A DNA stretch of 64,000 nucleotides from Olsenella sp. An293 (lineage in GTDB: Bacteria > Actinomycetota > Coriobacteriia > Coriobacteriales > Atopobiaceae), in the NCBI RefSeq assembly GCF_002159495.1, contig NZ_NFIT01000010.1:1-64000 (forward strand), read 5' to 3'. Made by a program: the position numbers and the translations under genes. Below, in pieces: positions 15,984 to 26,297 of the stretch (positions are counted from its first letter, which is position 1; every line of letters starts with the position of its first letter). A model generated the notes under the pieces. That model searched no databases and was not told the origin of the DNA. It saw nothing but the letters and a program-made list of their open reading frames with translations.

Positions 15984-18315
15984 GGCGCCCGAGCGGCCGG
16001 ACCGCCCGCTGCTGCCGCCGGCGCTATGGGCGCTCGTTGCGACGCTCGCGCTCTCGCGGGCCGTGCTTCTCGCCGGGCCCGGGGCGGGAGAGGTCGCGCT
16101 GGTTACGGCCGTCGTCGCGGTGCCTGCCGTCGCGGTTCTTCTCGCCCTGCTGCGGACCCGCGCGCGGCCCGTCGCGGCGTCCCTGCTCGTGGTGGCGGTC
16201 TCGGCTTCCTGCGCGGGGCTCGCATGCGCGGGGGAGCTCCGCGCCCAGGAGGCGCTCGCCGACGCCCTCGCGTCGAGCCCGGTCTCAAGCTGGGAGCTCG
16301 TGGTCGAGGGCGACCTCAGGGAGGGCGCCTCCGGCTGGCGGGGGCGCGCGACCGCCGTGCGCGACGGCGTGCGCGCGAGCGGCGTCTGGCTGCTCGCGGA
16401 CGAGCCCCTTGGGATGGGGGTCACGCTGCGCTGCGTGGGCCGCTTCGAGCCCAACGGCCAGGACGATTGGGGCGCGAGCTCCCGGGCACAGGGCCTCGCC
16501 GGGACGGTGCGGGCGGTCCGCGTGCTCGAGAGCCGCCCGCCCGAGGGCCTGCGCGGCGCGGTCGTGCGGCTGCGCGACGCCGTGCTCGAGAGCATCGACG
16601 CCTCCTCCTCCGACGCCCGGGCGCTGCTCGCCGGGACCATCTGCGGATGGACCGGCGCGATGTCCGCTCGCGGGCTCGACGAGGTCTTCGCTGCCTGCGG
16701 CGTCTCGCACCTGGTGGCCGTCTCGGGAGGGCACCTCGTGCTCGTGGCCGGCATGCTCTCGCGGCTGCTCGGGCGCTCGCGGCTTCCCGCGGGCCTGCGC
16801 GCGGCGCTGCTCCTCGCGGTCACCGGGGGCTTCGTCGCCTTCTGCGCGGCGCCTCCCTCGGCGGTGCGCGCGTGGGCGATGTCCGCCGTGGCGGAGCTCT
16901 CCCGGCTCGCGGGGCGACGCTCGCACCCGCTCACCTCGGCGTGCGCGGTGGCGATTGCCATGGCCCTGCTCGACCCGGGCGTGACGGGCCAGCTCGGCTA
17001 CCTCCTCTCGGTGCTGTGCGTGTGCGGCATCTGCGCGCTGGGCTCCTACGCGCGCTACGCGGTGCGCGCCCTGCTGCCCCGGCGGGCGGCACCTCGGCCG
17101 CGCTCGCGGCTTGGCTCCGCGCTCGGGCGCGCCCGGGCCGACGCCGAGGAGGCCCTCTCGCTCACGCTCGTCTCGCAGGCCGTCACGGCGCCCGTCACCT
17201 GCGCCACGTTCTCGCAGCTCTCGCTCGTGGCGCCGCTTGCCAACGTGGTGCTCGGCCCGCTCTTCTCGGTGCTTCTCGCCCTGGGGCTCCCGTCCGCGGC
17301 GCTCGTGTGGGCGCCGCCGCTGCAGGCGGTCGCGTTCGCGGGGTGCGACGCCGTGGGAGGTGCGCTCATGGCGCTGTTGCGCCTGCTCGCGGCGCTCCCT
17401 CTCGCGTGCGTGCCCGTGAGCGTCGAGGAGGGGCCGGCGCTGGCCGTGCTCGCCGTCCTTCTCTCCCTGCTCCTTGCCTGGTGGCCGCGGGTCTCGCGGG
17501 TCGCGGCGGCAGGCGCGCTTGCCGCCCTGCTCTGCCTGGGGCTCGCCTGGGCGGCGCGCTGGGGGCTTTTTGCCCCGGCGCGCGTCGTCGTGCTGGACGT
17601 GGGCCAGGGCGACGCGATCCTGGTCACGGACGGCGCCGCCGCGGCCCTGGTGGACACGGGACCGGGGGACGCGGTGGTCGGCGCACTGGCGCGCGCGAAC
17701 GTCCTGCGCCTGGACGCCGTTATCCTCACGCACCTGCACGCCGACCACGCCGGCGGGCTCGAGGACGTCCTCGGCGCGGTTTCGGTGGGTCGCGTCGTCG
17801 TGCCGGAGGACACGGACGCCGCGGCGCTCCCGGGAGGGTGCGCGGTCGAGGAGATTGGCTACGGGGACCGCCTGAGGGTCGGGCGCTTCTCGCTCGAGGT
17901 GGTCTCGCCGGTCGAGCCGGCGGGAGGGGAGGGCAACGAGGGCTCGCTCGAGCTCCTGCTTGCCTTCGACGACGGCGAGCGATCGCTCACGGGGCTTCTC
18001 GCCGCGGACGCCGAGGTCGAGGAGACGTCTGCCGCCGTGGGGCGCGGGGACGTGGGTGACGTCGACTTCCTCAAGGTGGGCCATCACGGCTCTGCCGCCT
18101 CGCTCGACGCGGAGACGGCGGCGGCGCTGGACCCGGAAGTGAGCGTCGCGAGCGCGGGGGAGGGAAACTCCTACGGGCACCCCGACCCCGCCTGCGTGGA
18201 GGTCCTCGAGGGCGCCGGGTCAGTCTTTCTCTGCACGATCGACGCCGGCGACGTCACCGTGGAGCCCGGCGTCGAGGGGCCTGTGGTCAGCTGTCAGAAA
18301 GGAGGGGAGCCATGA
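15976..18315 (+). CDS. comEC: DNA internalization channel ComEC/Rec2
   Basis: A 779-residue full-length ComEC. The N-terminal part has several membrane helices and an OB-like region, the Competence domain spans the middle (VSHLVAVSGGHLVLVAGML is typical), and the C-terminal third is a metallo-beta-lactamase-like nuclease domain (VLDVGQGDAILV, then LTHLHADHAGG). It carries single-stranded DNA across the membrane. The GTG start at 15976 lies inside the end of comEA. Confidence 0.95.
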   Translation: MSEAPERPDRPLLPPALWALVATLALSRAVLLAGPGAGEVALVTAVVAVPAVAVLLALLRTRARPVAASLLVVAVSASCAGLACAGELRAQEALADALASSPVSSWELVVEGDLREGASGWRGRATAVRDGVRASGVWLLADEPLGMGVTLRCVGRFEPNGQDDWGASSRAQGLAGTVRAVRVLESRPPEGLRGAVVRLRDAVLESIDASSSDARALLAGTICGWTGAMSARGLDEVFAACGVSHLVAVSGGHLVLVAGMLSRLLGRSRLPAGLRAALLLAVTGGFVAFCAAPPSAVRAWAMSAVAELSRLAGRRSHPLTSACAVAIAMALLDPGVTGQLGYLLSVLCVCGICALGSYARYAVRALLPRRAAPRPRSRLGSALGRARADAEEALSLTLVSQAVTAPVTCATFSQLSLVAPLANVVLGPLFSVLLALGLPSAALVWAPPLQAVAFAGCDAVGGALMALLRLLAALPLACVPVSVEEGPALAVLAVLLSLLLAWWPRVSRVAAAGALAALLCLGLAWAARWGLFAPARVVVLDVGQGDAILVTDGAAAALVDTGPGDAVVGALARANVLRLDAVILTHLHADHAGGLEDVLGAVSVGRVVVPEDTDAAALPGGCAVEEIGYGDRLRVGRFSLEVVSPVEPAGGEGNEGSLELLLAFDDGERSLTGLLAADAEVEETSAAVGRGDVGDVDFLKVGHHGSAASLDAETAAALDPEVSVASAGEGNSYGHPDPACVEVLEGAGSVFLCTIDAGDVTVEPGVEGPVVSCQKGGEP

Positions 18316-18368
18316 GCGTCCCGTATGCTACCCTAGAGGCCATGATTGTGGCCCAAAGGGGGTGTGAA

Positions 18369-18638
18369 ATGCCAAGATGCGTCCCCATCAAGGACATCAA
18401 GAACACGACCGAGTTCGCGCGCATCGTCGAGGAGTCGCCCGAGCCCGTCATCGTGACGCGCAACGGCCGCGAGGCCTTCGCCGCGATGTCGATCGAGCTG
18501 CTCGACTCGCTGCGCATGGAGCGCGCCCGCGCCGAGCTCTACCGGCTCATCGATGAGGCGGAGGAAGACTCTCGGGCGGGGCGCGTGGTCGACGCCCGCG
18601 AGTCGAACAGAAGGACGCGTGAGCGCTATGGCCTGTGA
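18369..18638 (+). CDS. Phd/YefM-type antitoxin
   Basis: An 89-residue antitoxin. PRCVPIKDIKNTTEFARIVE followed by PVIVTRNGREAFAAMSIE is the Phd/YefM DNA-binding fold, and the charged C-terminal tail (to ESNRRTRERYGL) would wrap the toxin. I chose ATG 18369 because the family starts at MPR-type residues and AAAGGGGG lies at proper distance. An in-frame ATG at 18312, overlapping the comEC stop and preceded by a strong AGGAGGGG, would add 19 residues and cannot be excluded. Confidence 0.8.
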   Translation: MPRCVPIKDIKNTTEFARIVEESPEPVIVTRNGREAFAAMSIELLDSLRMERARAELYRLIDEAEEDSRAGRVVDARESNRRTRERYGL

Positions 18639-18933
18639 CGTCACCTACACCAAGGCGGCGGAGCGAGACAAGGAGCGTATAGTCGCCTACCTGCTCTACG
18701 AGCGGGAGAGCCCCCGCGACGCGCAGCGCTTCCTCGCGGAGCTCGACCGCCTGGTCGAGAACCTCTCGCGCATGCCGGAGATGTACCCGCGCGCGGCGGA
18801 CGGGCGCGCGGCGGAGGCCGGCTATCGCAAGGCCGGCTTCCGGAGCTACGTCGCGCTCTATCGCATCGTGGGTGACGTGGTGGAGATCGACCGCGTCTTC
18901 CACGCCAAGCAGGACTACGCGCGGCTGCTCTAG
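18628..18933 (+). CDS. RelE/ParE-family toxin
   Basis: A 101-residue toxin of the RelE/ParE superfamily: helical N-terminus (YTKAAERDKERIVAYLLYE), a central RFLAELDRLVENLSRMPEMYP helix pair, then a beta-sheet core ending in YRIVGDVVEIDRVFHAKQDYARLL. The ending and overall length resemble ParE-like or RelE-like members; the actual target (mRNA or gyrase) cannot be read from sequence. It overlaps the antitoxin by 11 bp. Confidence 0.82.
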   Translation: MACDVTYTKAAERDKERIVAYLLYERESPRDAQRFLAELDRLVENLSRMPEMYPRAADGRAAEAGYRKAGFRSYVALYRIVGDVVEIDRVFHAKQDYARLL

Positions 18934-18951
18934 CCGCGGGAGGGGAGTTTC

Positions 18952-19914
18952 ATGGCAGACAAGCCCGCGCTGCTGCCGGCCTACCTCATCGTGGGGCCGG
19001 ACGAGCTCAAGCGCAAGCAGGCCCTCGCGCGCCTGCGCGCCCGCGTGGACGGGCCCTTCTCGGCCTTCAACCTCGAGGAGATCGTGGCGGGCGGGGACAC
19101 CGACGTGGTGCCGGTGCTCGCCTCGCTCAACACGCTGCCCATGGGCGGCGACCGCCGCGTCGTGGTGATCGAGAACGCCGAGAAGCTGCCCAAGGCCGTC
19201 TCCGAGGCCATCGTCGAGTATCTCGGGAACCCCAACGAGAGCTGCACGCTCGCGCTCGCCGCGGCGACGCTCGCCAAGACCACGCGCCTCTACAAGGCCG
19301 TCGCCAAGGTCGGGCCGCGCTCGGTCATCGAGTGCGCCGCCAAGAAGGGCCGCGACCTGCCGCCCTACGTGCAGAAGCTCGCCGCCGCGCACGGGGTCTC
19401 CATCGCGGCCGATGCCGCCCGCGAGCTCGTGGCGCGCGTCGGCGAGTCCACGACGATGCTCGACACCCAGATCGCCACGCTCGCCGCCCTGATGGGCGGG
19501 CAGGGCACCATCACCGTGCCCTTCGTCGAGGCCAACGTCGCGCGCGTGGCCGAGGTCAAGCCCTGGGAGTTCCTCGACCGGCTCTCGGAGCGCGACGCCC
19601 ATCGCGCGCTCGCGCTCTACCGGCTGCTCGACGGGTCGGCGCTGGGACTGCTGTTGCTGGTGACGGGGCGGCTGCGCGAGCTCGTGTGCGCCCGGTCGCT
19701 CGCGGCCCGCGGCCAGGGCCACGCCGTAGCCGCGGAGCTCAAGAAGCAGGACTGGCAGGTCAGAAACTACGTGCGCTGGTCGCGCGCCTTCGATGACGGC
19801 GAGCTCGAGCGGCTGCTCGGGGAGTGCGCCGCCGTCGAGCGCGCCCTCAAGAGCGGCGCCGACGAGGACGCCGAGATGGTGCGCCTCGTCGCCCACGTCT
19901 GCGGCGTGGCGTAA
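18952..19914 (+). CDS. holA: DNA polymerase III delta subunit
   Basis: A 320-residue clamp-loader delta subunit: N-terminal AAA+-like part beginning YLIVGPDELKRKQALARLR, central VVVIENAEKLPK, and the C-terminal helical collar (DRLSERDAHRALALYRLLD, about 200-222). It opens the sliding clamp during loading. The gene normally lies between comEC and rpsT, as here apart from the inserted toxin-antitoxin pair. The 89 bp after its stop contain CTTCTCG-type words (near 19923, 19950 and 19963) related to the dispersed decamer. Confidence 0.93.
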   Translation: MADKPALLPAYLIVGPDELKRKQALARLRARVDGPFSAFNLEEIVAGGDTDVVPVLASLNTLPMGGDRRVVVIENAEKLPKAVSEAIVEYLGNPNESCTLALAAATLAKTTRLYKAVAKVGPRSVIECAAKKGRDLPPYVQKLAAAHGVSIAADAARELVARVGESTTMLDTQIATLAALMGGQGTITVPFVEANVARVAEVKPWEFLDRLSERDAHRALALYRLLDGSALGLLLLVTGRLRELVCARSLAARGQGHAVAAELKKQDWQVRNYVRWSRAFDDGELERLLGECAAVERALKSGADEDAEMVRLVAHVCGVA

Positions 19915-20003
19915 GGGCCGCGGGTTCTTCTTGCGCCCGCACCCGTCCTTCTCGACCCCGCGTCCTTCTCGCCCCGCGCCCCGCACCCGCACCCGCCGCG
20001 CGC

Positions 20004-20037
20004 AAAAAAACGGACCCGGGCAGCACCCCGGGTCCGT
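20004..20037 (-). terminator. rpsT terminator
   Basis: Read on the minus strand, an 11-bp perfect stem (ACGGACCCGGG with CCCGGGTCCGT) is followed by a run of seven T. It lies about 25 bp after the rpsT stop. Confidence 0.93.
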
Positions 20038-20060
20038 TCCAACGCGCTCTGAGGGAGAAG

Positions 20061-20324
20061 CTACTTGATGGTGTTCACGAGCTTCTGGACGCCGCTCTTG
20101 CGCTGAGCGGCCTGGTTCTTGTGGATGATGCCCTTGGAAGCGGCCTTGTCGAGCAGGCGGTTGGCCTTGTTGGCGGCGTCCTGGGCGGCGTCGACGTCCT
20201 TGGCCTCGACGGCAAGGCGGACCTTCTTGACGGCGGTCTTGAGCTCGGAGCGGACCGCGCGGTTGCGCTGACGCGCCTTCTCAGCGGTGATGATGCGCTT
20301 CTTCTGAGACTTGATGTTAGCCAC
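20061..20324 (-). CDS. rpsT: 30S ribosomal protein S20
   Basis: An 87-residue basic protein with the S20 pattern: ANIKSQKKRIITAEKARQRN at the start, then SELKTAVKK and a C-terminal GIIHKNQAAQRKSGVQKLVN. It binds 16S rRNA. The start is GTG at 20324, because GTGGCTAACATC encodes the conserved opening and AAAGGAA lies seven bases upstream; the next upstream codons do not fit the family. It is divergent from lepA. Confidence 0.95.
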   Translation of the reverse strand: MANIKSQKKRIITAEKARQRNRAVRSELKTAVKKVRLAVEAKDVDAAQDAANKANRLLDKAASKGIIHKNQAAQRKSGVQKLVNTIK

Positions 20325-20433
20325 GTGCAGTTCCTTTCGGTTCCCAATACATGTGAGGCCTCTGTGCTGAGACACGGCGAGGTCAACCCGACGAATATAG
20401 CATATCGGTCGCGACTTCGCTATTATTCACCAC

Positions 20434-22241
<1,808 letters not shown>

Positions 22242-22245
<4 letters not shown>

Positions 22246-23273
22246 GCCCGCGCATGACGGCCGGCGAGGTCCTGGCCTCGTTTGGGCCGGTCGCGGGCCT
22301 CGCGCCGCGCGTGGAGCCGTTCGCGGCGGGCGAGAAGGACCGTCCGCTCGCGGAGCGCCTCGCTGGAGCGCTGCTCATGGCGCCGATGGCCGGGGTCTCC
22401 GACGCCGCGTACCGCGTCATGGCGCGCGCGGGCGGCGCGGCGCTGGCCTACTCCGAGATGGTCTCCTGCGCCGGGCTCCACTACGGCGAGAAGAGCTGGG
22501 AGCTCGTGGACCCCAATCCGGCCGAGCCGGAGATCGCCGTGCAGCTCTTTGGCTCCAAGCCCGAGCTCTTCCGCGAGTCCGCCGAGCGCGTGGCGGCGCG
22601 GCTGGGAGAGCGCCTGGCGCTTCTCGACATCAACATGGCCTGCCCCGTGCCCAAGGTCACCCGCAAGGGCGAGGGCTCGGCGCTGCTGGAGGACCCGGCG
22701 CTCGCGGCGCAGATCGTGCGCGCCTGCCGCGAGGGCGCGCCGGGCGTGCCCGTGACGGTGAAGATTCGCCGCGGCCGCTACGCCAGGCAGGAGGTGGCGC
22801 CGGAGTTCGCGCGCGCGATGGAGGCCGCCGGGGCGGCCGCGGTGGCCGTGCACGGGCGCTTTGCCACGCAGATGTACCACGGCGAGGCCGACTGGGGCGT
22901 CATCGACCGCGTGGCGGACGCCGTGGGCGTGCCCGTGATCGCCTCCGGGGACGTGCTCTCGCACGAGGCCGCGGAGCGCGCGCTGGCCCAGACCGGCGCG
23001 ACGGCCGTGATGGTGGCGCGCGGGACCTACGGCAACCCGTGGGTCTTCTCGGGCCACGAGCCGAGCGCGGGCGAGAAGATCGCGGCCTTCGAGTGCCACG
23101 TGCGGCTGCTCGAGGCCACCGGCGCCCACCTCAAGCGGGCGCGCAGCCTCGCGGGCTGGTACTTCAAGGGGATGCCCGACGCGGCGCGCTGGAGAAACGC
23201 GGCGATGAGCTGTGTGACGGCCGAGGAGTTCCTGGCGGTGGCGGCTGAGGTGCGCGCCGCGCTGGGCGCGTGA
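22242..23273 (+). CDS. dusB: tRNA-dihydrouridine synthase
   Basis: A 343-residue FMN enzyme that reduces uridine in the D-loop of t[18 protein letters not shown], the catalytic cysteine in [19 protein letters not shown], and the HGRFATQMY and IASGDVLS motifs are intact. I prefer GTG 22242, which overlaps the lepA stop (GTGA) and has AAGGTGG upstream; ATG 22254 is the alternative. The dusB subgroup label is by overall pattern and less certain than the family. Confidence 0.9.
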
Positions 23274-23305
23274 GGGGCCGGTCGCCGGCTCGGCCCGGCA
23301 GCTCC

Positions 23306-23450
23306 TTGAGGGTATGTACACCGCCCCCTGAGGGTATGTACACGTTCCCGAGCCGTCCGTTCTTCTCGGCAGCCCTTCTACCAGCGGAAACGCAAATCGT
23401 CCAAGTTCGTGCGGTGTACATACCCTGAGGGGCGGTGTACATACCCTCAA
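23306..23450. repeat. Large inverted-repeat element with GTACA arms and GTTCTTCTCG loop (copy A)
   Basis: Left arm 23306-23343 and right arm 23414-23450 are reverse complements over about 37 bp with only a few mismatches. Each arm holds two copies of GAGGGTATGTACAC, so the element is a hairpin made of duplicated units. The 70-base loop contains GTTCTTCTCG at 23359-23368 inside CCGTCCGTTCTTCTCGGCAG. A related copy is at 39611-39756. It starts about 30 bp after dusB. Confidence 0.92.
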
Positions 23451-23487
23451 GGGTTGCGTGTCTGAAAGGCCCCTCGCCTTAACCCGC

Positions 23488-23517
23488 TTGATAGAAGTTC
23501 TCCACGCCGGGTACAAT
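23488..23517 (+). promoter_or_regulatory. Promoter of the candidate type III antitoxin RNA
   Basis: TTGATA (23488-23493), an 18-bp spacer and TACAAT (23512-23517) make one of the best sigma-A-type promoters in the window. Transcription would begin about 23523-23525, exactly where the first pseudoknot starts and about 135 bases before the toxin start. Confidence 0.75.
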
Positions 23518-23522
23518 AGAGG

Positions 23523-23641
23523 TGCCGAGAGCCACGGCATAGAACTGGCTCACGTGTACGTATAGCCTCCGCGGGCGACGGGGCGCGCAAGCGTAGAATA
23601 TCGCCCACTTGTTGGCGGGACTCGCTGAGGCGGGTTCCGCC
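23523..23641 (+). ncRNA. Candidate type III antitoxin RNA with two pseudoknots
   Basis: The RNA between promoter and toxin can fold into two successive H-type pseudoknots. Unit 1: stem 1 TGCCG (23523-23527) with CGGCA (23535-23539), stem 2 GAGCCA (23529-23534) with TGGCTC (23546-23551). Unit 2: stem 1 GCCTC (23565-23569) with GGGGC (23580-23584), stem 2 GGGCGA (23573-23578) with TCGCCC (23601-23606). Both carry TAGAA in the loop before the last strand. A terminator hairpin follows. Known ToxI-like antitoxins are pseudoknots released from a repeat precursor; here the repeats are degenerate and of unequal length. Confidence 0.65.
23614..23641 (+). terminator. Leaky terminator between antitoxin RNA and toxin
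   Basis: A 12-bp stem (23614-23625 with 23630-23641, two G-U pairs) and TGAG loop, followed by GTTTCG. It stands between the structured RNA and the toxin ribosome site, where type III systems place a terminator that keeps toxin expression low. Confidence 0.65.
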
Positions 23642-23659
23642 GTTTCGCAGGGAGGCTTG

Positions 23660-24112
23660 ATGAGGCTCGTTTCAATTGACCCAGACTACCTCGACTTGCT
23701 GTCCTCCCATGACCGTGAGTTCATGCGCAAGCACGGTCGTCCCTGTGTTCTCGTGCTGAGACTTCGCTTCCGAGGGGGAAAGGTCAACTTTGCCGTTCCC
23801 CTGAGGTCGAACATCGCGCCGAACGTGCCGCGTGATCAGTATTTCCCACTGCCGCCGCGCCCCTCGACGAAGCCGCGCCACCGGCATGGCATCCACTACA
23901 TAAAGATGTTTCCCGTTCCCAAGAGTTCATTGAGGCGGTTTCGAACCGAAGGAAACCCCTATTACGAGATGCTTCGGGCTCACATAGATATGCATACTCG
24001 CGACATCGTGAGTGCGTGCCAGGCATATCTGGAGAAATACGAGGCTGAGGGGCGCCCGCGTTTTGCGGTGGACATCGATCGGGCGATTGAGCTGATGGGC
24101 ACGCACCGATGA
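23660..24112 (+). CDS. ToxN/AbiQ-like endoribonuclease toxin (type III toxin-antitoxin)
   Basis: A 150-residue protein that follows the ToxN/AbiQ pattern: LVSIDPDYLDLLSSHD at the start, a beta-rich middle (VLVLRLRFRGGKVNFAVPL), GIHYIKMFPVPKSSLRRF, then a long C-terminal helical pair from YYEMLRAHIDMHTRDIVS. ToxN family toxins are sequence-specific ribonucleases neutralised by a repeat RNA and often protect against phages. ATG 23660 follows GGGAGG; an upstream TTG in the same frame lies inside the terminator stem and is unlikely. The TGA overlaps the hemW ATG. The gene is clearly poorer in GC than its neighbours, suggesting acquisition. Confidence 0.75.
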   Translation: MRLVSIDPDYLDLLSSHDREFMRKHGRPCVLVLRLRFRGGKVNFAVPLRSNIAPNVPRDQYFPLPPRPSTKPRHRHGIHYIKMFPVPKSSLRRFRTEGNPYYEMLRAHIDMHTRDIVSACQAYLEKYEAEGRPRFAVDIDRAIELMGTHR

Positions 24113-25284
24113 TCTCTGCACTCTACCTGCACATACCGTTTTGTCACGCCAAGTGCGCGTACTGCGACTTCGACTCGCGGGCGCTCTGCGGCGAGGCGCT
24201 CGACGTGGCGGCCGCGCGCTACGTGGACGCGCTCGTCGTACGGCTGGACGCCTTTGGCGAGGCCGGGGCGCTCGCGGGCGTGCGCACGGTCTACGTGGGC
24301 GGCGGCACGCCCACGGCGCTGGGGCCGCGGCTGGCTGAGCTGGTGGCCAGCGTTCGCGCCGCCTGCGATCCCATCGAGCTCACGTGCGAGGCCAACCCGG
24401 AGTCCTTCGACGACGTCATGGCGGATGCGCTGGCCCACGCCGGCGTCACGCGCGTCTCGCTTGGGGTGCAGACGCTCGAGCCCGCCGAGCTCGCCGCCAT
24501 CGGGCGCATCCACACGGCGGGGCAGGCGCTCGCCGCGGTGGCGCGTGCCCGTGCCGCGGGGCTCGACACGTCCTGCGACCTCATGTGCGGCTTGCCGGGC
24601 CAGACCGAGGATAGCTGGCGGCGCACGCTCGCCGGCATCGCCGCCGCCGCGCCGGACCACGTCTCGGTCTACCCGCTCACGCTCGAGGAGGGGACGCCGC
24701 TCGCGCGCCAGGCCGAGGAGGACCCCGCGCTCGATCCGAACCCCGACCTCCAGGCCTGGTGCATGGAGGAGGCGCGCCGCACGCTCGCGGCGGCGGGCTA
24801 CGGGCCCTACGAGGTCGCGAGCTACGCGCGGCCCGGCCACGAGTGCCGTCACAACATCGCGTACTGGACGGGCGAGAGCTACCTCGGGATCGGCCGGTCC
24901 GCCGCGGGCATGCTCGCGGCGGGGGAGTGGGACGCCCTCGCGGAGCTCCTGGGCGGCGAGCCGGCGGGCGCGGGCACGGCGCGCGTGCGCTACGTGCAGG
25001 CAGACGACGCCGCCACCCGCTTTGACGTGGAGCGCCTCACCGCGCGCGAGGCCGTGGCAGAGGACCTCATGCTCGGCATGCGCATGACGCGCGGCGTCCC
25101 CCCGGCGCTTCTCGGCCGGGCGCGGTCCCTGGCGGGCGAGAAGAACGTGGACGCCGCGGTGGGACGGGCGCTCTCGCGAGGACTTGCCGCCTGGACCTCC
25201 GAGGGGCGCCTCGCGCCGACGGAGCGCGGGTGGCTGCTCGGCAACGAGCTCTACGGCCTCATGTGGGACCTCGCCGCGGATTAA
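24109..25284 (+). CDS. hemW: Radical SAM heme chaperone HemW
   Basis: A 391-residue radical SAM protein. The 4Fe-4S cysteines are C12, C16 and C19 (FCHAKCAYCDF); VYVGGGTPTAL and ANPESF follow, and the HemN C-terminal domain starts around 300. HemW inserts heme into target proteins and is usually misnamed HemN. In Gram-positive genomes it normally follows lepA; here dusB, a repeat element and the type III module are interposed. The ATG overlaps the toxin stop (ATGA). Confidence 0.93.
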   Translation: MISALYLHIPFCHAKCAYCDFDSRALCGEALDVAAARYVDALVVRLDAFGEAGALAGVRTVYVGGGTPTALGPRLAELVASVRAACDPIELTCEANPESFDDVMADALAHAGVTRVSLGVQTLEPAELAAIGRIHTAGQALAAVARARAAGLDTSCDLMCGLPGQTEDSWRRTLAGIAAAAPDHVSVYPLTLEEGTPLARQAEEDPALDPNPDLQAWCMEEARRTLAAAGYGPYEVASYARPGHECRHNIAYWTGESYLGIGRSAAGMLAAGEWDALAELLGGEPAGAGTARVRYVQADDAATRFDVERLTAREAVAEDLMLGMRMTRGVPPALLGRARSLAGEKNVDAAVGRALSRGLAAWTSEGRLAPTERGWLLGNELYGLMWDLAAD

Positions 25285-25367
25285 TAGCGGCCGTCCGCCA
25301 GCTCCCTGGCGCCTGCGCGTCGGCCCGCGGCTATGATGGGGCCAGCACAAGGAGAGAGGAGCTTTGC

Positions 25368-26138
25368 ATGAAGAGGTTCTCTGCACGTAGGGGAGGGCTG
25401 CTCGCCTTTGTCGCGACGGTCCTTCTCGCTGGGGCGCTCTTCCCCGTCACGGCGCTCGCCGCCGGCACGCGGGACATGTACCGCATGTACAACCCCAACT
25501 CGGGCGAGCACTTCTACACCGCCGAGGCCGCCGAGCGCAACTCGCTGGCCGCCGCCGGCTGGAAGTACGAGGGCGTGGGCTGGGTCGCGCCCGAGTCGTC
25601 CGACGTCCCGGTCTACCGCCTCTACTCCGGGACCGACCACCACTACACCGCCTCCGCCGAGGAGCGCGACCAGCTCGTGGCCGCCGGCTGGAAGTACGAG
25701 GGCGTGGGCTGGTACTCGGGCGGCGACGTCCCGGTCTACCGCCAGTTCAATCCCAACGTGAACCCCGCGGCGCCCACCAACAACTCCGGCAGCCACAACT
25801 ACACCACCTCCGCGGCCGAGAACGACCAGCTCGTGGCCGCCGGCTGGAGGGCCGAGGGCGTGGGCTGGTACGCCGAGGGCGCCGGCCGCGGCCCGACGGC
25901 CGACGAGCTCGCGTCGCTGCCCAAGCCGCCCGCGCAGCCCTCGAACCCCGGCGGGTCCGGCTCCGGCGGCGGGGCGACCAACCCCACCCCCGCCGTGGTC
26001 TACTGGGTGTCCGGCGGCAGCGTGTACCACACCACGCCCGACTGCCCGTCGCTCAAGCGCTCGCACAACATCAAGTCCGGCTCCATCCAGCAGGCCATCG
26101 CCGCCGGCAAGGGCCGCGTTTGCAGGAACTGCTCGTAG
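25368..26138 (+). CDS. Secreted protein with DUF5648-type repeats and C-terminal Cys motif
   Basis: A 256-residue exported protein. A signal peptide (about 1-32, ending LAA-G) is followed by three repeats of about 45 residues (MYNPNSGEHFYTAEAAER, then GWKYEGVGW; again LYSGTDHHYTASAEER; third before a Pro/Gly/Ser linker), matching the DUF5648 repeat found in Actinobacteria and Firmicutes cell-surface proteins. The C-terminal module has VYHTTPDCPSLKRS and GRVCRNCS, a cysteine pattern common in secreted proteins of this class. The role is unknown; probably cell-surface. Confidence 0.85.
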   Translation: MKRFSARRGGLLAFVATVLLAGALFPVTALAAGTRDMYRMYNPNSGEHFYTAEAAERNSLAAAGWKYEGVGWVAPESSDVPVYRLYSGTDHHYTASAEERDQLVAAGWKYEGVGWYSGGDVPVYRQFNPNVNPAAPTNNSGSHNYTTSAAENDQLVAAGWRAEGVGWYAEGAGRGPTADELASLPKPPAQPSNPGGSGSGGGATNPTPAVVYWVSGGSVYHTTPDCPSLKRSHNIKSGSIQQAIAAGKGRVCRNCS

Positions 26139-26217
26139 CGCACCGCGCGCGGGCGGGCGTTGGGTTTTTCCTGCTTGCAAAACCCCGCACGTCGCGCCTG
26201 GTGACCGCCACTTGCTT

Positions 26218-26253
26218 ACAAAACCCCGCCCGTCGCGCGACGGGCGGGGTTTC
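26218..26253. terminator. Bidirectional terminator between the secreted protein and fic
   Basis: A perfect 16-bp stem (26221-26236 with 26237-26252, AAACCCCGCCCGTCGC and its complement) flanked by A and T residues, fitting the convergent genes. A partial copy of the left half lies at about 26174-26197. Confidence 0.85.
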
Positions 26254-26297
26254 TGCTTACGATTCTCGGGCCGTCGCGCCCGTCGGTGCCGCGACGC

